Below are positions 5,647-8,518 of a stretch of DNA of 8,518 nt, in pieces. The notes under the pieces are model-generated. The model was not told the origin of the DNA and made no database searches. It saw only the letters and a program-made list of their open reading frames with translations. Every line of letters begins with the position of its first letter. The stretch's first letter is position 1. This DNA comes from Bacillota bacterium (GTDB lineage Bacteria; Bacillota; Clostridia; Peptostreptococcales; Acidaminobacteraceae). The translations under genes were made by a program, and so were the position numbers. The DNA is taken from positions 1 to 8,518 of the forward strand of contig JAUMXJ010000034.1 in NCBI GenBank assembly GCA_030529205.1, given 5' to 3'.

Positions 5647-6828
5647 ATGAGACGAGTCATCCTGATTGTGATGGACAGTGTGGGAATCGGAGAATTGCCG
5701 GATGCACATCTGTTCGGAGATGTCGGTTCGAATACATTGCGCAGTGTAGTAAGAGCAAATCCGCATATCGAGCTGCCGCATTTGCTTCGGCTTGGCGTCG
5801 GCAAAATAGACGGAGTCGATTATTTGCCGAAGGAGAATGCGGTCGGGTGCTATGGACGCGCCGCGGAAGTGTCGAAAGGAAAAGACACTACTACCGGACA
5901 CTGGGAAATTACAGGTGTACATAATCTTGTTCCGTTTCTTACGTATCCGAACGGATTTCCGGAGCATGTCATTCGTGAGTTTGAGAGAAGAACGGGAAGA
6001 AAAACCGTTTGCAACCGCCCCGCTTCGGGGACGGAAATTATTGAGGAACTCGGTCCGCACCATATGAAGACGGGCGAGTTGATCGTCTATACCTCCGCGG
6101 ACAGTGTATTTCAGGTTGCGGCACACGAGGAAATCGTCCCCCTTGAGGAATTGTATGATTGTTGTAAGATTGCGCGAGAACTGCTTGTGGGCGATGTCAG
6201 TGTTGCACGCGTGATTGCAAGACCTTTCACAGGAGTACCCGGAAGATTTGAGCGAACCGCAAACAGGAGGGATTATAGCGTGAAACCGCCTGAAAAAACG
6301 CTTTTGGACAATATCAAGGAGAGCGGTTTGGAGGTGAAAGCGGTCGGAAAAATAAGCGATATTTTTGACGGGGAAGGGATTACGGAAAGTGTTCACACCC
6401 GTTCGAATGTTGACGGCATGGAAAAAACGGTTCTGTATATGTCTCAGGATTTTTCCGGCATAATTTTTACGAATTTGGTGGATTTTGACTCGAAATACGG
6501 GCATCGCAGAAATCCGATCGGATACGGTTCGGCGCTGGAAGAGTTTGATCGCGAGCTTCCGAAAGTGCTCAATGCAATGAAAGAGGAAGATATTCTCGTG
6601 ATTTGTGCCGACCACGGCAATGATCCCTGCTTTCACGGGACGGACCACACGAGGGAGTACATTCCGATTCTGGTCTACGGGAAAAACCTTGCGTCGGATG
6701 TGAATATCGGGACAAGAGGCAGTTTTTCGGATATCGGTGCGACAGTGGCGGAGTATCTCGCTGTCCCGCATCATGGTCGAGGGGAGAGTTTTTTGCATAG
6801 AGTCGTCAGGGACCCGGCAAGAGAATAG
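5647..6828 (+). CDS. deoB: Phosphopentomutase
   Basis: DeoB interconverts ribose or deoxyribose 1-phosphate and the 5-phosphate, linking nucleoside breakdown to the pentose phosphate pathway and deoxyribose-phosphate aldolase. The 393-residue product is an alkaline phosphatase superfamily enzyme of normal length. Metal-site and catalytic motifs are intact: VILIVMDSVGIGELPDAH (Asp10), KDTTTGHWEITG at 79-90 (Thr81 probably the phosphorylated residue), TNLVDFDSKYGHRRN, CADHGNDP and HGTDHTREYIP. The start at ATG 5647 is set by GGAGGG (5638-5643) and by the family N-terminus. The frame extends 28 codons further upstream, but that part crosses the promoter and lacks an SD. It is the first gene of the operon, followed by punA after 24 bp. 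Confidence 0.97.
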   Translation: MRRVILIVMDSVGIGELPDAHLFGDVGSNTLRSVVRANPHIELPHLLRLGVGKIDGVDYLPKENAVGCYGRAAEVSKGKDTTTGHWEITGVHNLVPFLTYPNGFPEHVIREFERRTGRKTVCNRPASGTEIIEELGPHHMKTGELIVYTSADSVFQVAAHEEIVPLEELYDCCKIARELLVGDVSVARVIARPFTGVPGRFERTANRRDYSVKPPEKTLLDNIKESGLEVKAVGKISDIFDGEGITESVHTRSNVDGMEKTVLYMSQDFSGIIFTNLVDFDSKYGHRRNPIGYGSALEEFDRELPKVLNAMKEEDILVICADHGNDPCFHGTDHTREYIPILVYGKNLASDVNIGTRGSFSDIGATVAEYLAVPHHGRGESFLHRVVRDPARE

Positions 6829-6852
6829 AAAAGGAAATGACAAGGAGGCGGC

Positions 6853-7665
6853 ATGGAACAAAAAATCAAAGAGAGCAGTCGTTTTATTCAAGATCAGGTG
6901 AAGGAAGTTCCGGAAGTGGCGATTGTGTTGGGAACGGGGCTCGGTGATTTCGGCAGCAGCATTGAGGAGCGTGTTGTCATTCCCTATGAGGAGATTCCTC
7001 ATTTTCCCGTTTCGACGGTGGAAGGGCATGCGGGTTGTCTTTTGTTCGGGAAACTCGCCGGAAAATATGTGATTGCCATGCAGGGGCGTTTCCATTATTA
7101 TGAAGGATATGACATGGCACAGGTAACGTTTCCGATTCGGGTCTTTTACGAGTTGGGATGTCGCAAGCTGGTTTTGACCAATGCGGTCGGCGGTGTGAAT
7201 GTCGACTTCAGGCCCGGCCAATTGATGTTGATAGAGGATCATATCAATTTTGGGGGGATATCTCCGCTGAGGGGCAAAAATTTGGATGATTACGGTCCCC
7301 GTTTTCCCGATGTATCGGATGTGTATTCGAAAGAATTCAACGGCAGGATTCTTGCCGAGGCTCAAAATATGGGGATGCATCCGGCGAAGGGCGTTTACTG
7401 TTATATGCCGGGTCCGCAGTTTGAGACGGCGGCGGAAATTCGGATGGCGAGGATTCTCGGGGCGGATGTCGTGGGAATGTCCACCGTTCCTGAGGCGATT
7501 GTCGCGGCACACATGGGTATGCGCGTAACCGGGATCTCCTGTGTTACGAATATGGGAACAGGTGTGCTGGACGGCCCGATCGATCATGCCGGCGTGAATG
7601 AGGTGGCGAAGAGTGCGGAAGGTGACTTTGGGGCGCTCCTCAGAAAAATAGTCGAATTATCGTAG
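6853..7665 (+). CDS. punA: Purine nucleoside phosphorylase, trimeric PunA type
   Basis: PunA splits purine (deoxy)nucleosides with phosphate into base plus (deoxy)ribose 1-phosphate, normally 6-oxopurines (inosine, guanosine) for this family. Length is 270 residues, as usual. Motifs are LGTGLG (26-31, phosphate loop), STVEGHAG, QGRFHYYEGY, TNAVGG (109-114), HINFGG (130-135), GPQFET with base-binding Glu191, and VTNMGTG with Asn233. Compared with Bacillus PunA as I recall it, several active-site-lining positions differ: Thr28 for Ser, Val112 for Ala, Gly134 for Met, and GTG for AAG after the Asn-Met. The key Glu and Asn remain, so it is probably active, perhaps with altered specificity. AAGGAGG (6842-6848) lies 4 nt before the ATG. 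The product feeds its sugar phosphate to DeoB. Confidence 0.95.
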   Translation: MEQKIKESSRFIQDQVKEVPEVAIVLGTGLGDFGSSIEERVVIPYEEIPHFPVSTVEGHAGCLLFGKLAGKYVIAMQGRFHYYEGYDMAQVTFPIRVFYELGCRKLVLTNAVGGVNVDFRPGQLMLIEDHINFGGISPLRGKNLDDYGPRFPDVSDVYSKEFNGRILAEAQNMGMHPAKGVYCYMPGPQFETAAEIRMARILGADVVGMSTVPEAIVAAHMGMRVTGISCVTNMGTGVLDGPIDHAGVNEVAKSAEGDFGALLRKIVELS

Positions 7666-7674
7666 GTTGTGAAA

Positions 7675-8518
7675 ATGAACATAAAAGACGTGATTTCAAA
7701 GAAAAAATACGGCGGAAAGTTGTCGGAGGAAGAGATTGATTTCTTTGTCAAAGGATATGTGGATGAGCGTATTCCCGATTATCAGGCTGCCGCATTTTTG
7801 ATGACGGTGTATTTTAACGGGATGGACGCGGATGAAACCGCGTGGCTGACGAAGGCGATGGCGGAATCGGGCGATTGTGTGGATTTGTCATCCATTCCGG
7901 GACGCAAAGCGGATAAGCACTCGACGGGGGGTGTGGGGGATAAAATTTCCCTCGTCGTGATGCCGGTCATGGCGGAGCTGGGCATTCCTGTAGCCAAGAT
8001 GTCGGGCAGGGGCCTCGGTCATACGGGGGGGACGATTGATAAGCTTGAATCGATCCCCGGATTTCGTGTGGAAATGTCCTCGGAAGATTTTTTGCGCCAG
8101 GTTCAGAAGCATGGAATTGCGCTCGTGGGGCAATCGGGCAATATGACGCCTGCGGATAAAAAGATATATGCGTTGCGTGATGCGATTGAATGTGTGGATT
8201 CCATACCTCTGATTGCGAGTTCGATTATGAGCAAGAAAATCGCTTCGGGAGCGGATGTGATTGTCCTGGATGTCAAGGTCGGGCGGGGGGCTTTTATGAA
8301 GGACCCGGCACAGGGAAAGGCATTGGCGGAGGCAATGGTATCCATCGGAAAAAGTCTCGGAAGAAACACGGTTGCGGTGCTTACCGCAATGGATCAGCCT
8401 CTCGGCAGGGAAGTGGGAAATGCAAATGAGGTTGCGGAGGCTGTTCGGATACTCGGCGGAGGAGGAGAACCGGATGAAGTGGCGGTGGCGACCGAAATTT
8501 GTACACATATGGCTCATC
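7675..8518 (+). CDS. pdp: Pyrimidine-nucleoside phosphorylase, N-terminal part (cut by window end)
   Basis: Pdp splits uridine, thymidine and deoxyuridine with phosphate into base plus (deoxy)ribose 1-phosphate. About 281 of the usual ~430-440 residues are present, without frameshift. Visible are [10 protein letters not shown] (81-90, phosphate binding), the family signature [16 protein letters not shown] (110-125), and SSIMSKK (182-188). Residues His82, Arg168, Ser183 and Lys187 match the Escherichia coli thymidine phosphorylase catalytic set at a constant offset. I prefer Pdp to DeoA because of the Firmicute setting and N-terminus, but DeoA cannot be excluded. ATG 7675 is nine bases after the punA stop, with only a weak AGG upstream. 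GTG 7669, in frame two codons earlier, is an alternative. Translational coupling to punA is likely. Confidence 0.93.
   Translation, partial: MNIKDVISKKKYGGKLSEEEIDFFVKGYVDERIPDYQAAAFLMTVYFNGMDADETAWLTKAMAESGDCVDLSSIPGRKADKHSTGGVGDKISLVVMPVMAELGIPVAKMSGRGLGHTGGTIDKLESIPGFRVEMSSEDFLRQVQKHGIALVGQSGNMTPADKKIYALRDAIECVDSIPLIASSIMSKKIASGADVIVLDVKVGRGAFMKDPAQGKALAEAMVSIGKSLGRNTVAVLTAMDQPLGREVGNANEVAEAVRILGGGGEPDEVAVATEICTHMAH

Noticed and set aside
5566..7587. A 673-codon open frame on the minus strand across deoB and punA
   Set aside because: It is antisense to two conserved enzymes. Its translation is rich in Arg, His and Ile with no recognisable domain, and no promoter or SD was seen. It arises from codon bias of the sense genes.
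7888..8517. Long minus-strand open frame opposite pdp
   Set aside because: It is the complement of the conserved phosphorylase frame, low complexity in character, with no start signals. It is a shadow.
1..8518. CRISPR arrays, tRNA/rRNA genes, insertion sequences, phage defence or other accessory systems
   Set aside because: No regularly spaced repeats, RNA gene signatures, transposase motifs or terminal inverted repeats were seen. Apart from the left-edge junction, the content is conserved core genes.

Overview
The window looks like chromosome from an anaerobic, low-to-moderate-GC Bacillota (Clostridia or Tissierellia type). The evidence is strong AGGAGG ribosome binding sites, sigma-A promoters with TATAAT boxes, the acyl-phosphate-dependent acyltransferase PlsY, the Firmicute order comEC-holA followed by a convergent rpsT, a PunA/Pdp nucleoside salvage cluster, and a piece of the selenocysteine gene selA. 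The lineage call is inference. Genus cannot be read from the sequence.

Left edge (1-1381): the first ~50 bases encode the Walker A region of an ABC transporter ATPase. They run directly, in another frame, into the C-terminal third of L-seryl-tRNA(Sec) selenium transferase (SelA, to 544). The switch falls in a short stretch that fits both genes, so it is either a microhomology deletion or an assembly chimera. A promoter and a strong RBS then lead into an orphan OmpR/PhoB-type response regulator (603-1310). Its receiver domain has Glu in place of the phosphoacceptor Asp and Pro in place of one residue of the acidic pair. A hairpin terminator ends it.

Middle (1384-5474): plsY (minus strand, phospholipid synthesis) is divergent from comEC (DNA-uptake channel), which is followed by holA (DNA polymerase III delta). 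A near-consensus promoter places the comEC transcription start at or next to its ATG, and there is no RBS, so a leaderless mRNA is likely. rpsT (ribosomal protein S20) converges on holA, and its probable terminator hairpin contains the holA stop codon. The rpsT promoter is strong, and a perfect 7-bp dyad overlaps the predicted start point and the SD.

Right part (5626-8518): an extended -10 promoter with a very short leader drives deoB-punA-pdp. Together these form a nucleoside salvage operon. PunA and Pdp split purine and pyrimidine nucleosides with phosphate into base and (deoxy)ribose 1-phosphate. DeoB converts the sugar phosphate to the 5-phosphate for central metabolism. The pdp gene runs off the right edge.

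Most of the window is conserved housekeeping sequence, and I found no new multigene system. The items most worth checking are the ABC/SelA junction, the atypical receiver domain and the leaderless comEC start.
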